Assembly: GCF_003945345.1 (NCBI RefSeq)
Contig: NZ_AP019308.1
Span: 5,384,501 to 5,448,500, forward strand
Source: Paenibacillus baekrokdamisoli
GTDB taxonomy: Bacteria; Bacillota; Bacilli; Paenibacillales; Paenibacillaceae
Length of the DNA stretch: 64,000 nt
Reading direction: 5' to 3'
Shown here: positions 48,005 to 57,739 of the stretch, piece after piece
Position numbering within the stretch: the stretch's first letter is position 1
Layout of the letters: each line of letters starts with the position of its first letter
Notes under the pieces: generated by a model
The model's database searches: none
The model's input: only the letters and a program-made list of their open reading frames with translations
Told to the model about the DNA's origin: nothing
Program-made: the position numbers and the translations under genes

Positions 48005-49246
48005 ATGATGCTAAACGAACAAACGATACAGGTGATCAAATCGACAGTACCGGTACTCGAGATACATGGAACGGCTATTACGAAAAGGTTCTACGAAAGG
48101 TTGTTCACGAGTCATCCGGAGCTGCTTAATATTTTCAATCACGCCAATCAGAAACAGGGCAGGCAGCAGGCTGCGCTCGCTAATGCGGTATACGCCGCTG
48201 CGGTTCATATCGACAAGCTAGAAGCTATTATTCCGGTAGTGAAGCAAATTGCGCATAAGCATCGCAGTCTGGGCGTGAGACCGGAGCATTACCCGATTGT
48301 AGGCGAGCATTTGCTTGGGGCAATCAAGGAGGTGCTTGGCGATGCAGCAACGGAGGAGATTCTGCAGGCATGGGCGGAGGCATATGGCGTGATCGCGGAC
48401 GCTTTCATTGGCATTGAAGCCCAAATGTATGAGCAGACCGAGCAACAGTTAGGCGGCTGGGCAGACTTTAGAGCCTTCAAGGTAGACAGGAAGGTTAAGG
48501 AGAGCGATGTGATTACTTCGTTCTATCTCATTCCAGAGGATGGCAAGTCGATTGCGAGCTTCGAGCCTGGACAGTATATTAGTGTAAGAATGTCTATTCC
48601 CGGTGAGCCGAATACGCATATTCGTCAATACAGCTTGTCCGATTCACCGGAGAAACCCTATTATCGAATCTCTGTGAAGCAGGAAGTAGAGACTAGAGAT
48701 AAGCCTGCTGGCCATGTGTCCAATTACTTGCATCAAGAGGTTAAGGAAGGCGATGTATTATGGCTGTCTGCGCCTGCTGGCGATTTCGTATTGGATCAAC
48801 AGGATGAGCGACCGGTCGTACTCATTAGTGGCGGGGTAGGCTTGACGCCAATGGTGAGTATGCTAAATACAATGGTGGAGAAGCAGCCGCACCGTCCTGT
48901 AACGTTCATCCATGCTGCCCAGCACGGCAAGCTTCATGCCATGAGGGAATCGGTTGAGCAGCTAGCTCGCATACACCCTCAGCTGTCAGCTTATTGGTGC
49001 TACAACCAGCCGACTGATCTTGATAAAGAGACTAATGCCCATCATCGAGAGGGTTATATTGACTCAAAATGGCTTCAATCGATTGTTCCTACGCGAGATG
49101 CTGGCTTCTACTTCTGCGGTCCGACTCCGTTTATGCGGGCTGTGAACGGTATTCTGAAGGAGTGGGGCATTCCGCAATCTGATATTCACTTTGAATTCTT
49201 TGGTCCGGCCAGCAGTCTGGAGCCTGTAGGTGCGGAGATAGGTTAA
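48005..49246 (+). CDS. hmp: Flavohemoglobin Hmp (nitric oxide dioxygenase)
   Basis: A 413-residue protein converting NO to nitrate with O2 and NAD(P)H. It has a globin domain (1-140: MLNEQTIQVIKSTVPVLEIHG, proximal His in KHRSLGVRPEHYP), then ferredoxin-reductase domains with the FAD motif RQYSLSD and NAD motifs SGGVGLTPMVSML and YFCGPTPFM. About 44 extra codons upstream are open, but the ATG at 48005 (or the next codon) matches the family start. A Fnr/Crp-type palindrome and promoter lie upstream; the strong terminator at 49259 ends the unit. Confidence 0.95.
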   Translation: MMLNEQTIQVIKSTVPVLEIHGTAITKRFYERLFTSHPELLNIFNHANQKQGRQQAALANAVYAAAVHIDKLEAIIPVVKQIAHKHRSLGVRPEHYPIVGEHLLGAIKEVLGDAATEEILQAWAEAYGVIADAFIGIEAQMYEQTEQQLGGWADFRAFKVDRKVKESDVITSFYLIPEDGKSIASFEPGQYISVRMSIPGEPNTHIRQYSLSDSPEKPYYRISVKQEVETRDKPAGHVSNYLHQEVKEGDVLWLSAPAGDFVLDQQDERPVVLISGGVGLTPMVSMLNTMVEKQPHRPVTFIHAAQHGKLHAMRESVEQLARIHPQLSAYWCYNQPTDLDKETNAHHREGYIDSKWLQSIVPTRDAGFYFCGPTPFMRAVNGILKEWGIPQSDIHFEFFGPASSLEPVGAEIG

Positions 49247-49258
49247 CCTCATAAGGTC

Positions 49259-49309
49259 GCAACAAAGGATAGTTTTGACGGGAATCCCGTCAGGACTATC
49301 CTTTGTTGC
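49259..49309 (+). terminator. Strong two-tier terminator hairpin after hmp
   Basis: A 15-bp perfect outer stem GCAACAAAGGATAGT (49259-49273/49295-49309) and a perfect inner stem GACGGGA/TCCCGTC. It sits between hmp and the convergent AraC gene. Confidence 0.8.
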
Positions 49310-49322
49310 GTATTTTGCGGGT

Positions 49323-50210
49323 CTATGACATGGACTCGTTCCTTGCTTTAATCGTTCTGGCATATTCCGTCGGCGTCATGCCAACCGTTTTCTTGAAGTG
49401 TCGCGAGAAGTAATGGATGCTGCTGTATCCGAGGAGATTCGATACTTCTGTCAGATTGTATATCTCTTCGCGAATGTATTTTTTGGCGTGCTCGATTTTC
49501 AACTGATTGACATAAGCGATAATCCCGATCCCTACAGTTCGCTTGAACAGGATGTTCATCTGTGTTCTGCTCATGCTGAATTGCGCGCACAAGTAGTCCA
49601 ACGTCATTTTGCTCGACAAATTCCGTTCGAGATATTCGATGATTTGCTTACTCAGATGCGCGCTTTGATTTTCTCTTGTTGTCGATAACAGTGCGGCTTG
49701 TGGCATGTCTGACCGTTCATTGCGTATGATCAATATAAGTAACTGTTCCAGATAGATTTTGAAAAGCTGCTCTGCGGCGAATGGTGCATCTTGCTTAGGC
49801 GTGACCGGGAACAGATTCAGACCAAAGGAATTCAGAGTTTCCTTCATTAATCTCGCTAACACCGCATGCTCAACTTGTCCAATGCGAAACAGCTTATGTT
49901 CGTCAAAAAACTTCATCGCCTCGTTATCGCAGCGAAACGTCACAATGAACAAATTTGGCGCCTTATTGCCGGTGCTCTCCAATTGATGGTACTCATTCGG
50001 ACTATGAACGAGTATATTACCCTGATTGAGCCGATAGTAGCCTGATTCTGTATTCGCGTTCACTTCACCTTTATCCACGTAGACCATTTCCCAGAAATCA
50101 TGACTTTCCCCGTTATACCGTTGTTGATTGGATAACTCGAAATAGTAACAGGTGTAGATGTCGTTAACGACAATCTGTTCACTGAGTCTATAAGGTATAA
50201 AGTCCATCAT
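49323..50210 (-). CDS. AraC family transcriptional regulator
   Basis: A 295-residue regulator. An N-terminal cupin-like sensing domain (ESHDFWEMVYVDKGEVNANT, GNILVHSPNEYH) is followed by a C-terminal double HTH (about residues 190-290: LDYLCAQFSMSRTQMNILFKRTVGIGIIAYVNQLKIEHAKKYI and LLGYSSIHYFSRHFKKTVGMTPTEYART). The frame extends 24 codons upstream, but the ATG at 50210 has GGAGGGG. It is divergent from the dehydrogenase/isomerase pair at 50361-52289, which it probably activates in response to a sugar or polyol. Confidence 0.9.
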   Translation of the reverse strand: MMDFIPYRLSEQIVVNDIYTCYYFELSNQQRYNGESHDFWEMVYVDKGEVNANTESGYYRLNQGNILVHSPNEYHQLESTGNKAPNLFIVTFRCDNEAMKFFDEHKLFRIGQVEHAVLARLMKETLNSFGLNLFPVTPKQDAPFAAEQLFKIYLEQLLILIIRNERSDMPQAALLSTTRENQSAHLSKQIIEYLERNLSSKMTLDYLCAQFSMSRTQMNILFKRTVGIGIIAYVNQLKIEHAKKYIREEIYNLTEVSNLLGYSSIHYFSRHFKKTVGMTPTEYARTIKARNESMS

Positions 50211-50360
50211 CAGTTCCCCTCCGATATAAGTATAAATAATCCATTCTATAATGCAAATGGAAATGCAAATAAATAGATGCATTATCTAAATCAAGTGAAT
50301 GAATGAAGTGATAGTATTGTGACTGTCAGATTGCATACCAGATAAGGAGATGACAGTACG

Positions 50361-51371
50361 ATGATTAAAGTCGGATTGATCGGTTTGGGGTCGATGGGAC
50401 GTGTGCACCTGGATATCTACGCGCGGCTTGAGAGCGAGGGATTTCCGATTAAGCTGGTTGCCATTTATGATGTCGATGAGCAGAAGTTTAGGGGGAATAC
50501 CCAGGAGAGCAACGTAGTCGATTTGGGTACGGCGTACGACTTGTCCAAGATCAACACTTATACGGATTCAGAGCTATTTTATCAGGAAGAAATGGATATG
50601 GTGGATATTGCGCTGCCCACTTATTTGCATGATGCGTTCACGATCCGATCATTGAATAAGGGGCTTCATGTGCTATGCGAGAAACCGATTGCGCTAGATT
50701 CGGACAGCGGGACGGCCATGGTGGAGGCTGCGGCGGCATCGGGGAAAAATTTGATGATCGCGCATTGCCTTCGTTTCTGGCCTGAATACGAGTATTTGAA
50801 AAGTATAATAGACAGCGAAAAATATGGAAAAGTAAGGGTGGCCACCTTCTATAGAGGTGGCAATGTGCCGGGATGGTCCTATGAGAACTGGATGCTGCAG
50901 GTAGATAAAAGCGGCGGCGCGCTCGTTGATTTGCACATTCACGATGTAGACATGATCAACTGGCTGTTCGGCAAACCGGAAGCGGTATCGGCGCTGTGCA
51001 GTGAACATTATGATATTGTCTCGGCGCATTTTCGTTTTTCGGACGGGAAAATCATTCATGCACAGGCAGATTTATCGCTGCCGGGGGAAGTCGGGTTCGA
51101 GATGAGTTACCGCGTTCATATGGATACGGCGACGCTTGTGTTTCAAGATGGCAAATTAACTGTCTATCCGGCGGATGGGTCGTCCTGGGTCTATGAGCAT
51201 GAAGGGAATCTTGGATATTATCGAGAAATCAAATATTTCGCGGAACGACTGCGGAACGAAGAGGCTGTAATAACGTCGCGGCCTGAGGATTCTCTTCTTG
51301 CGCTGCGGATCGTCGAAGCTGAGCGGCAATCTTCCGGCAGAGGCGGGCAATTCGTGCCGATCGCCGAATGA
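50361..51371 (+). CDS. Gfo/Idh/MocA family oxidoreductase
   Basis: A 336-residue NAD(P)-dependent dehydrogenase acting on sugars or inositols. The Rossmann start is IKVGLIGLGSMGRVHLDIY (GxGxxG). The EKPIAL motif, with the catalytic Lys, lies near residue 113, and the C-terminal half has GGALVDLHIHDVDMINWLFG, the conserved HxxD pair. The ribosome site is AAGGAG. The neighbour is a TIM-barrel sugar isomerase 93 bases downstream, a pairing typical of inositol- or rare-sugar catabolism. Regulated most likely by the divergent AraC protein. Confidence 0.92.
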   Translation: MIKVGLIGLGSMGRVHLDIYARLESEGFPIKLVAIYDVDEQKFRGNTQESNVVDLGTAYDLSKINTYTDSELFYQEEMDMVDIALPTYLHDAFTIRSLNKGLHVLCEKPIALDSDSGTAMVEAAAASGKNLMIAHCLRFWPEYEYLKSIIDSEKYGKVRVATFYRGGNVPGWSYENWMLQVDKSGGALVDLHIHDVDMINWLFGKPEAVSALCSEHYDIVSAHFRFSDGKIIHAQADLSLPGEVGFEMSYRVHMDTATLVFQDGKLTVYPADGSSWVYEHEGNLGYYREIKYFAERLRNEEAVITSRPEDSLLALRIVEAERQSSGRGGQFVPIAE

Positions 51372-51464
51372 TGAAGACGGCATGCATCAAAATTCGAATG
51401 CATGATGACAACAATACGCGATTCAAAGAATCACTAACTTATTGCATTATAGGAGGCAGTTATT

Positions 51465-52289
51465 ATGGAAATCGGCGTCATTCATTTACTTGACACAAGT
51501 GTGAAGGGGAATATGTTTCAGGTTGTCAGCGAATATGGCTTTCATGTCTGTCAGCTTTGCGGGTGGGACAGCGAACTTTGTACACCTGAAGTGGCCGAAC
51601 GCGTAGTCAAAGAAGCACGTGAAGCAAATGTACGCATTTGCGCGATATGGGCAGGTGTTCCGGGTCCGGCGGAATGGAATTTTACAGAGGGACCCGTCAC
51701 ACTGGGGCTTGTACCTGAGCAATATCGCGAGGAACGGATCAAGGCGCTGAAGGGATGGGCGGACTTTGCGGCATGGGTTGGCGCGCCTGCGATTATTACC
51801 CATTGCGGATTTATTCCGGAGAATATGACAGATCCAGAATATCCGCAAGTTGTAGCTGCGATTCGCGAGGTGGCGGCCTATTGCGAAAGTAAAGGGATCG
51901 GCTTCTGGTTCGAGACCGGCCAAGAAACGCCGATCGTGCTGCTTCGCACCATAGAGCGGGTCGGCACATCCAATCTGGGCATTAACCTGGACCCCGCGAA
52001 TCTGGTCTTGTACGGCAAAGGCAACCCGATTGACGCACTTGATACGATCGGCTCCTATGTGCGCAATATTCATGTGAAGGACGGGCTGTATCCTATCGAC
52101 GGTGACCGGCTAGGCGAAGAAGTGCGGGCAGGCGCGGGGAAGGTGAATTATCCGGTGTTCATACGCAAGCTTAAGGAAATAGGATTTACAGGCGAATACA
52201 TTATCGAACGCGAAATATCGGGAGAGGAGCAGCGGAAGGATATTTTACAGACGACAAACGATTTGAAGCTGTGGATGCAGGGAGAGTAG
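51465..52289 (+). CDS. Sugar phosphate isomerase/epimerase (xylose isomerase-like TIM barrel)
   Basis: A 274-residue protein of the AP endonuclease 2/xylose-isomerase-like family. Metal-binding and active-site positions show as IITHCGFIPEN, GFWFETGQETP (Glu), NLGINLDPANL (Asp), NIHVKDGL (His) and YIIEREIS (Glu). Family members include inosose dehydratases, epimerases and hydroxypyruvate isomerases. It has a strong GGAGG site and forms a pair with the upstream dehydrogenase. Substrate unknown. Confidence 0.9.
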   Translation: MEIGVIHLLDTSVKGNMFQVVSEYGFHVCQLCGWDSELCTPEVAERVVKEAREANVRICAIWAGVPGPAEWNFTEGPVTLGLVPEQYREERIKALKGWADFAAWVGAPAIITHCGFIPENMTDPEYPQVVAAIREVAAYCESKGIGFWFETGQETPIVLLRTIERVGTSNLGINLDPANLVLYGKGNPIDALDTIGSYVRNIHVKDGLYPIDGDRLGEEVRAGAGKVNYPVFIRKLKEIGFTGEYIIEREISGEEQRKDILQTTNDLKLWMQGE

Positions 52290-52311
52290 ACTGAAAATGA
52301 TATCGAAGCTG

Positions 52312-52348
52312 AAAGAACCGTCAAGGCGTTAGCCCCTGACGGTTCTTT
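52312..52348. terminator. Bidirectional terminator between convergent operons
   Basis: A perfect 12-bp stem AAAGAACCGTCA/TGACGGTTCTTT lies between the isomerase gene and the convergent AraC-type sensor gene, with A/T flanks on both sides. Confidence 0.8.
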
Positions 52349-52366
52349 GTGATAATCGGACCTGTA

Positions 52367-54646
52367 TCAGAGGATTGTTGGAATCTGCAAGGATGTGTCT
52401 GACTCCGCCCGTTTCTCCAATCGGTACTCGCCGGGGGTGACCCCTGTAATTCGTTTGAACATCCGTGTAAAGGAATTCGCGTTGTGATAGCCGACTTTAT
52501 TTGCGATTTCATGAATTTTATCATCTGATTCAACCAGAATAACCTTTGCTTTGCTAATGCGAATATCCTCCAGGTACTCGTTAAACGTCTTGCCGGTCTT
52601 GTTCTTAATATATTTCCCCATATAACCAATCGAAATATTAAGTTTGCTGGCGATGTCCTCCTGACTGATATCTTCACCGCTGTGACGCTCCATATAGGCT
52701 AGGACATAGTCGACAATGGGATCCTTGTCAGCCTTCTTGTTGTTGATTAATGCGACGGCCCTCTCGATCAACACACGATAGAAAAAGAAATATTGGTCTA
52801 TGGTTACGAATTCTTTTATTTGTTCATAAGGGGCGAGTTCAGATAGCAGATCTCCGACCTCGATTTTCTGCGACATCAGCACCAATAATATTTCGGAACT
52901 GATGTCATTCGCCATCTTCCTGTATTCAACAGCTCTTCCTTTTGTATGAAGACGCTGAAGCAGCCGATGAATGATTTGCATAATGTCGGTTGCATTTCCT
53001 GCTGCCAAATGTGCCGACAGCTTCTTAAGTTCGGACGGTGGAATCTGGAGGCCATTTTTCTCCCCGTCCAATTCGGTAATTAACTGTGTATTCGCATTGA
53101 GTTTGCGTTCGTGGATCATTTCCAACGTTTCTTCGTAAGCGTTTGTGAAATCGCTATGATTTCTCAGTCGCGGATTGGTGGCAATCGTGACGTAGGACTC
53201 GTTCTGATCATTGAACAGCCGAACAAGATCCTGCAGCGTTGCGAACAGCATTTCCTGAATAGGAAGGGGATCGTCATCGAAAATAATGGAGACCATCAGG
53301 TCCTTCTCGATCTGCAGCGTCTCGGACTGTTTAAAGCGCAACAGTATGGTGGAGTTGATTAAATCTACAAAATGTGCCGTTTTATTCATTTCCGCAGCCG
53401 ATATTTGCTGACCGCTTCGTATGGATTGTAGCTGGTACATCACAAAGTAGAACGGCTGGGTATTATCAATCAGATTTTGCATTTCCTTATGTTCAAGGGG
53501 AATGTTTTTGACCTTATTCCAGTAACTGTATGTTTTCAACAAAGAATCTTTCATTTGCAGATCCTGATTGATCTTCTGTGTAGAGACGATAATCGACTTC
53601 AGCTTGTCTCCGATTTGGGTATATTCGCGGATCGTGCTATTGAAGTTGAAGTTGGGATTCATTTTCTGCAGGGATTCCAGCATGCGTTGTACGGGAAGCT
53701 TGAACCGGATACTGAACAGGATCGAGATTAAAAGACTGACTACCAGAGACAAAGCAAATAAAATCAGCAATAGCAGGCTCAAACGGGATACCGTAGAGGC
53801 GATTTGCTGGTTTGGGGTGACACTCACATAGGTGAGTTTGGATTTCTCGCCGGTCTGATAGAAATAATAATTGTTATTATTCGAATCATAGGCTTCTCCA
53901 TTCCCTGCAGCCCGAAAATTTGTAAGCGCTTTTATTAATGAAGTGCTGAAGAAGCGCTTTCCGTGTTCGTCCTCTATATAGAACAAATTATTATCTGAGA
54001 AGTGAGAGTTTAAGTAGATCTCATCTGCATCTATAAAAGCGGCGATATAGCTATTCTTCTGAAGCGAGTTTTTGACAATGACAGGGAAGTAAGTTCCTGC
54101 CTGTTCGACCTTTCCGTTGATATTTCGTTTCTGGAACTGAGCGGCCGGAAATATCCTCATGTGGTAATCTTCCTCCAGCTGTTTCTTCCAGAATGCGGCA
54201 TTGTATTGGGGATTTATATAATGATCTTCAAACATATCGGCAACCTCTGTTAGTCCTCCCTTTTCAATGATAAAGGAATAACTGTCATTATAGAAAAACA
54301 AATTATCTAGATTCAAATTATTGTAATTGGCTAAAATCACCTTAATCTCACTGGTAAGGTTATTCATTGCCATGAAATTTGATCTGTTACGTTCGAGTAA
54401 CGGGATATTGGCACCGAAAAACAAATTGGAAGCGATATCGTCCAAGAGCCGAAATTGTTTCTCATAATTGTTTACGGTGTTGCTCAAGTTGAGTTTATTG
54501 TACTTGATGATTTCCGTCCGAAGGGTGTTCTGAAAAAAGTTGAAGGAGAGCAAGTTGAAGATGAAGGAGATCAAGACGATAATCACAAAGCTAAAAAGCA
54601 GCTTGATAAAGAATGAGTTTCGTTTCGATTGCAGATACATGAACAT
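52367..54646 (-). CDS. Membrane-spanning AraC-type regulator with extracellular sensor domain
   Basis: A 759-residue one-component system. Layout: transmembrane helix at about 12-35, extracytoplasmic Cache-like sensor (about 40-280), second helix at about 285-310, HAMP-like and central cytoplasmic region (310-640), and a C-terminal AraC HTH (about 655-750: DISQEDIASKLNISIGYMGKYIKNKTGKTFNEYLEDIRI and IANKVGYHNANSFTRMFKRITGVTPGEYR). This architecture is common in Paenibacillus next to LplABC-type sugar importers, as here (54952-58618, divergent). It likely senses a saccharide outside the cell and activates the locus directly at the membrane. The ribosome site is AAGGAG. Confidence 0.9.
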   Translation of the reverse strand: MFMYLQSKRNSFFIKLLFSFVIIVLISFIFNLLSFNFFQNTLRTEIIKYNKLNLSNTVNNYEKQFRLLDDIASNLFFGANIPLLERNRSNFMAMNNLTSEIKVILANYNNLNLDNLFFYNDSYSFIIEKGGLTEVADMFEDHYINPQYNAAFWKKQLEEDYHMRIFPAAQFQKRNINGKVEQAGTYFPVIVKNSLQKNSYIAAFIDADEIYLNSHFSDNNLFYIEDEHGKRFFSTSLIKALTNFRAAGNGEAYDSNNNNYYFYQTGEKSKLTYVSVTPNQQIASTVSRLSLLLLILFALSLVVSLLISILFSIRFKLPVQRMLESLQKMNPNFNFNSTIREYTQIGDKLKSIIVSTQKINQDLQMKDSLLKTYSYWNKVKNIPLEHKEMQNLIDNTQPFYFVMYQLQSIRSGQQISAAEMNKTAHFVDLINSTILLRFKQSETLQIEKDLMVSIIFDDDPLPIQEMLFATLQDLVRLFNDQNESYVTIATNPRLRNHSDFTNAYEETLEMIHERKLNANTQLITELDGEKNGLQIPPSELKKLSAHLAAGNATDIMQIIHRLLQRLHTKGRAVEYRKMANDISSEILLVLMSQKIEVGDLLSELAPYEQIKEFVTIDQYFFFYRVLIERAVALINNKKADKDPIVDYVLAYMERHSGEDISQEDIASKLNISIGYMGKYIKNKTGKTFNEYLEDIRISKAKVILVESDDKIHEIANKVGYHNANSFTRMFKRITGVTPGEYRLEKRAESDTSLQIPTIL

Positions 54647-54951
54647 AACTCACGCTCCTTGTTGTAGAAATATACTATTATTATATTAGGTTTCATGTAC
54701 AAAGCGAATCTGCATTATTCATTCTATTCTTCTTTCTCCGATCATTATTGCAGATTACAAACTCATTAACCGTACATTTATTCATTTATCGATCTTTACT
54801 GGGCACATTGTCGCAATGGGAATAATAGTACGGGTATTGCGTCTATCTAGGAGAGAAATTGCACCTTTATAATCAAAGTGTGCTCAGATGGAACAGGTCA
54901 GGAGCACCTGCAATACCGCTTGACCAATATTGATGCAGGGGGTAACAGGAA
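54647..54951. other. Divergent regulatory gap between the AraC-type sensor and sugar importer
   Basis: 305 bases without a gene. A plus-strand TATAAT lies at 54868-54873 without a convincing -35, and a small palindrome CATTG-TCG-CAATG at 54806-54818. An AraC-type activator could compensate for the weak promoter. No riboswitch or small frame was recognised. Confidence 0.35.
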
Positions 54952-56637
54952 ATGAAAAAAGGAAACAGACGTTTGATCAGTTTCATGCTTGCAACGATTT
55001 TAGTAGTATTGTCCGCTTGCAGCAATAGTGGAGGGGACGCAAAGCAATCTCCCAGCACGAGCAATACGCCAACCAACTCTGAAACTCCAAAGGTCCCGGA
55101 ACCGGAGAAACCGACCAAAGATGGGAAGTATGATCCGCCCATTACGTTGACGACGGTGAGAACTTTGGAATCGACGGTCAAGTTCGCAAATGGAGATTCC
55201 ATGGAGAACAATGTATGGACACGTGCTTATGAAGAAGAATACGGCATTAAAGTTAAAACCTTATGGGCTGTAGATTGGAGTCAATGGGAGCAAAAAATGA
55301 ATTTGACGATTGCTTCCGGAGAAATTCCGGATTTCTTCCGAGTAAATGCAACGCAGTTCAAACAGCTTGCCGAAGCAGGTATGATTGCCGATCTAACTGA
55401 CGTCTATAATGAAAACGCTTCCGGCAGCCTAAAGAGCTTACTGAACGAAGAGGGAACAATGGCATTAGATTCCGCCACCATTGATGGCAAGCTTATGGCC
55501 ATCCCCTTTACGAGCCCAAGAAGGGAAGGCTCGCAGATGGTTTACATTCGCACCGATTGGCTGAAAGCCTTAAATCTTCCAGAGCCAAAGACGATGGATG
55601 ATCTCTTGAAAATCAGCGAGGCGTTCTCCACTCAAGATCCTGATAAAAACGGTAAGCAGGATACCTATGGGTTGGCGGTGGATAAAGACTTTGCACTTTT
55701 AAACGGCTTTTTCAACAGCTTTCACGCTTATCCGGGCATTATGATTAAAGATAGTGACGGCAATCTGACCTCCGGAGTCATTCAACCTGAAGTGAAGTCC
55801 GCTTTGGCCAAGCTGCAGGAAATGTTCAAAGCGAAGCAAATCGACCCAGAATTCGGAGCGAAAGATATTACCAAAGTATTTGAGATGATTGCTAACGGCA
55901 AGATCGGAATGATGTACTATGCCTATTATGCGGGATTATACCCGCTGCAAGCCGCTAAAGACAAAAATCCTTCCATGGAATGGAAAGCGTTTCCGATTAT
56001 GTCGGTTGACAGCAATCCTGCCAAATCCCAAGTAACATTGGGCGTAGATAGCTATTGGGTTGTGAAGAAGGAAGTCGAACATCCCGAAGCAGTTCTCAAA
56101 ATGCTCGACTTCTGGGTTAAAACGTTCTATGAGAATACGTCGGACGAGATTTATCAGAAGTTTAATACTACACCCGAGGATGGCAACCAGGTCTGGCTTC
56201 TCAATAATATTGCGGCATATAAAGCATTCAAGAACGTGGATGAAAGCTTGAGGATCATTAAGGCGCTTGATTCTAAAGACACATCAAAGCTAAATCCCGA
56301 GGATAAAGGCGTTTACGAGAAAATCCTGAAATTCCAATCCGGAGATCTGACCAATTGGGGCTGGAACCTGATATTCAATAAGGGGCAGTCCTTATCGATA
56401 TCTGATTATTACCGAACGAATAATCTCTATATCAATGATGAATTTACAACGTCGCCTCTTGAATCCATGGTCGAGAAAAGTCCAGTGCTTGCCAAGATGC
56501 AAGCGGAAACATTCACCAAGATTATTCTTGGGCAGTCTCCCGTGAACGAATTCGATAATTTCACTAAGCAATGGCTGGGGCTTGGAGGCAAAGAGATCTT
56601 GGCCGATGTGAATCAATGGTATAAAACGAAAAAATAA
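54952..56637 (+). CDS. Extracellular sugar-binding lipoprotein (LplA-type)
   Basis: A 561-residue solute-binding lipoprotein: signal ending LSAC (about residue 23), Ser/Thr/Pro linker, then a large type-1 extracellular binding domain. The region WEQKMNLTIASGEIPDFFRVNATQFKQLAEAGMIADLTDVY and the WLKALNLPEPKTMDDLLKI block are typical of LplA/YtcQ proteins that bind oligosaccharides. It is first gene of the importer operon. A stem-loop between it and the permease gene may raise its relative expression. Confidence 0.92.
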   Translation: MKKGNRRLISFMLATILVVLSACSNSGGDAKQSPSTSNTPTNSETPKVPEPEKPTKDGKYDPPITLTTVRTLESTVKFANGDSMENNVWTRAYEEEYGIKVKTLWAVDWSQWEQKMNLTIASGEIPDFFRVNATQFKQLAEAGMIADLTDVYNENASGSLKSLLNEEGTMALDSATIDGKLMAIPFTSPRREGSQMVYIRTDWLKALNLPEPKTMDDLLKISEAFSTQDPDKNGKQDTYGLAVDKDFALLNGFFNSFHAYPGIMIKDSDGNLTSGVIQPEVKSALAKLQEMFKAKQIDPEFGAKDITKVFEMIANGKIGMMYYAYYAGLYPLQAAKDKNPSMEWKAFPIMSVDSNPAKSQVTLGVDSYWVVKKEVEHPEAVLKMLDFWVKTFYENTSDEIYQKFNTTPEDGNQVWLLNNIAAYKAFKNVDESLRIIKALDSKDTSKLNPEDKGVYEKILKFQSGDLTNWGWNLIFNKGQSLSISDYYRTNNLYINDEFTTSPLESMVEKSPVLAKMQAETFTKIILGQSPVNEFDNFTKQWLGLGGKEILADVNQWYKTKK

Positions 56638-56697
56638 TTATACCCAAGTAAAAAATGCCATTGGCGTCCTTTAGGCGCTGATGGAGCTTTGCGGAGA

Positions 56698-56742
56698 CAA
56701 TTCAGAAAAGTATAGCGAGTGTTATACTTTCTTTCTGAATTG
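56698..56742 (+). terminator. Stem-loop between binding protein and permease genes
   Basis: CAATTCAGAAA/TTTCTGAATTG and inner AGTATA/TATACT form an imperfect hairpin without a T tract. It is more likely an mRNA processing or stability element than a full terminator, because the importer operon continues. Confidence 0.5.
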
Positions 56743-56828
56743 TTGAATAAGGGGGGGAGTATTCCGTGTATTTCTCGCCCCTTGTTTTGTTACGAACATT
56801 TGTCAAGTTGAACGGAGGTGAACGGACT

Positions 56829-57722
56829 TTGTCTAAAAAACTGGTGAACTGGCCACTGCATCTTATGATTTTGCCAAGTCTGGTTCTCGTCTTCATATTT
56901 AGCTATGGACCCATGGTCGGAATCGTCATTGCCTTTCAAAAATTTATTCCTGCCAAAGGGATTTGGGGCTCTGAATGGATAGGATGGGATAACTTCAGGT
57001 ATGTCATAAGCTTGCCCGATACCTTCAAGGTGTTGCAAAACACGGTCTTTATCGCCCTGATGAAAATCGTTACGGGCCTCATCTTTCCACTTACGATTGC
57101 CTTGCTTATTAACGAAGTTCTAAACAAATTCGTTAAGCGCTCGATCCAGACGCTCATCTATTTACCCCATTTCTTATCCTGGACGATATTAGGCGGCGTG
57201 CTGATCGATATTTTGTCACCCTCGCTCGGGATCGTTAACGATATGGTCAAGATGTTCGGGTTTAAGCCTATCTATTTTCTAGGCGACAATAATTGGTTCC
57301 CTTATGTACTTGTCGCCACCAATGCATGGAAAGAAGTCGGGTTTAGCACCATTCTCTATCTAGCTGCCTTGACCAGTGTAAATCCGGCATTATACGAAGC
57401 GGCGGTAATGGACGGTGCAAACCGCTTGCGACAGACATGGCATATATCACTGCCCGGCATGAGACCGATTATTATATTGCTGGCTACGTTAAGTTTGGCG
57501 AGTGTTCTCAATGCAGGCTTTGATCAGGTTTTCGTGCTCTATAATTCGCAAGTCTATGAGAGCGGAGATATCATTGATACCTATGTATACCGTATGGGCT
57601 TGATTAGTGCGCAATTCGGACCCGCGACAGCGATTGGACTGTTCAACTCCATTGTTTCCTTTGTATTAATATCTATCGCCTATTATCTGGCCTACCGTTT
57701 TGCCAAATACCGTATTTTCTAG
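56829..57722 (+). CDS. Sugar ABC transporter permease (LplB class)
   Basis: A 297-residue six-helix permease: WPLHLMILPSLVLVFIFSYGPMVGIVIAFQKF near the start, and the EAA loop YEAAVMDGANRLRQTWHISLPGMRPIIILL near residues 200-230. The preferred start is the TTG at 56829 with GGAGGTG ten bases before; an upstream GTG at 56766 would add an atypical 21 residues. It pairs with the YtcP-like permease 17 bases downstream. The ATPase is not encoded here, as usual for LplABC systems that share MsmX-type ATPases. Confidence 0.92.
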   Translation: MSKKLVNWPLHLMILPSLVLVFIFSYGPMVGIVIAFQKFIPAKGIWGSEWIGWDNFRYVISLPDTFKVLQNTVFIALMKIVTGLIFPLTIALLINEVLNKFVKRSIQTLIYLPHFLSWTILGGVLIDILSPSLGIVNDMVKMFGFKPIYFLGDNNWFPYVLVATNAWKEVGFSTILYLAALTSVNPALYEAAVMDGANRLRQTWHISLPGMRPIIILLATLSLASVLNAGFDQVFVLYNSQVYESGDIIDTYVYRMGLISAQFGPATAIGLFNSIVSFVLISIAYYLAYRFAKYRIF

Positions 57723-57739
57723 GAAGGAGGGGTAAGGAA

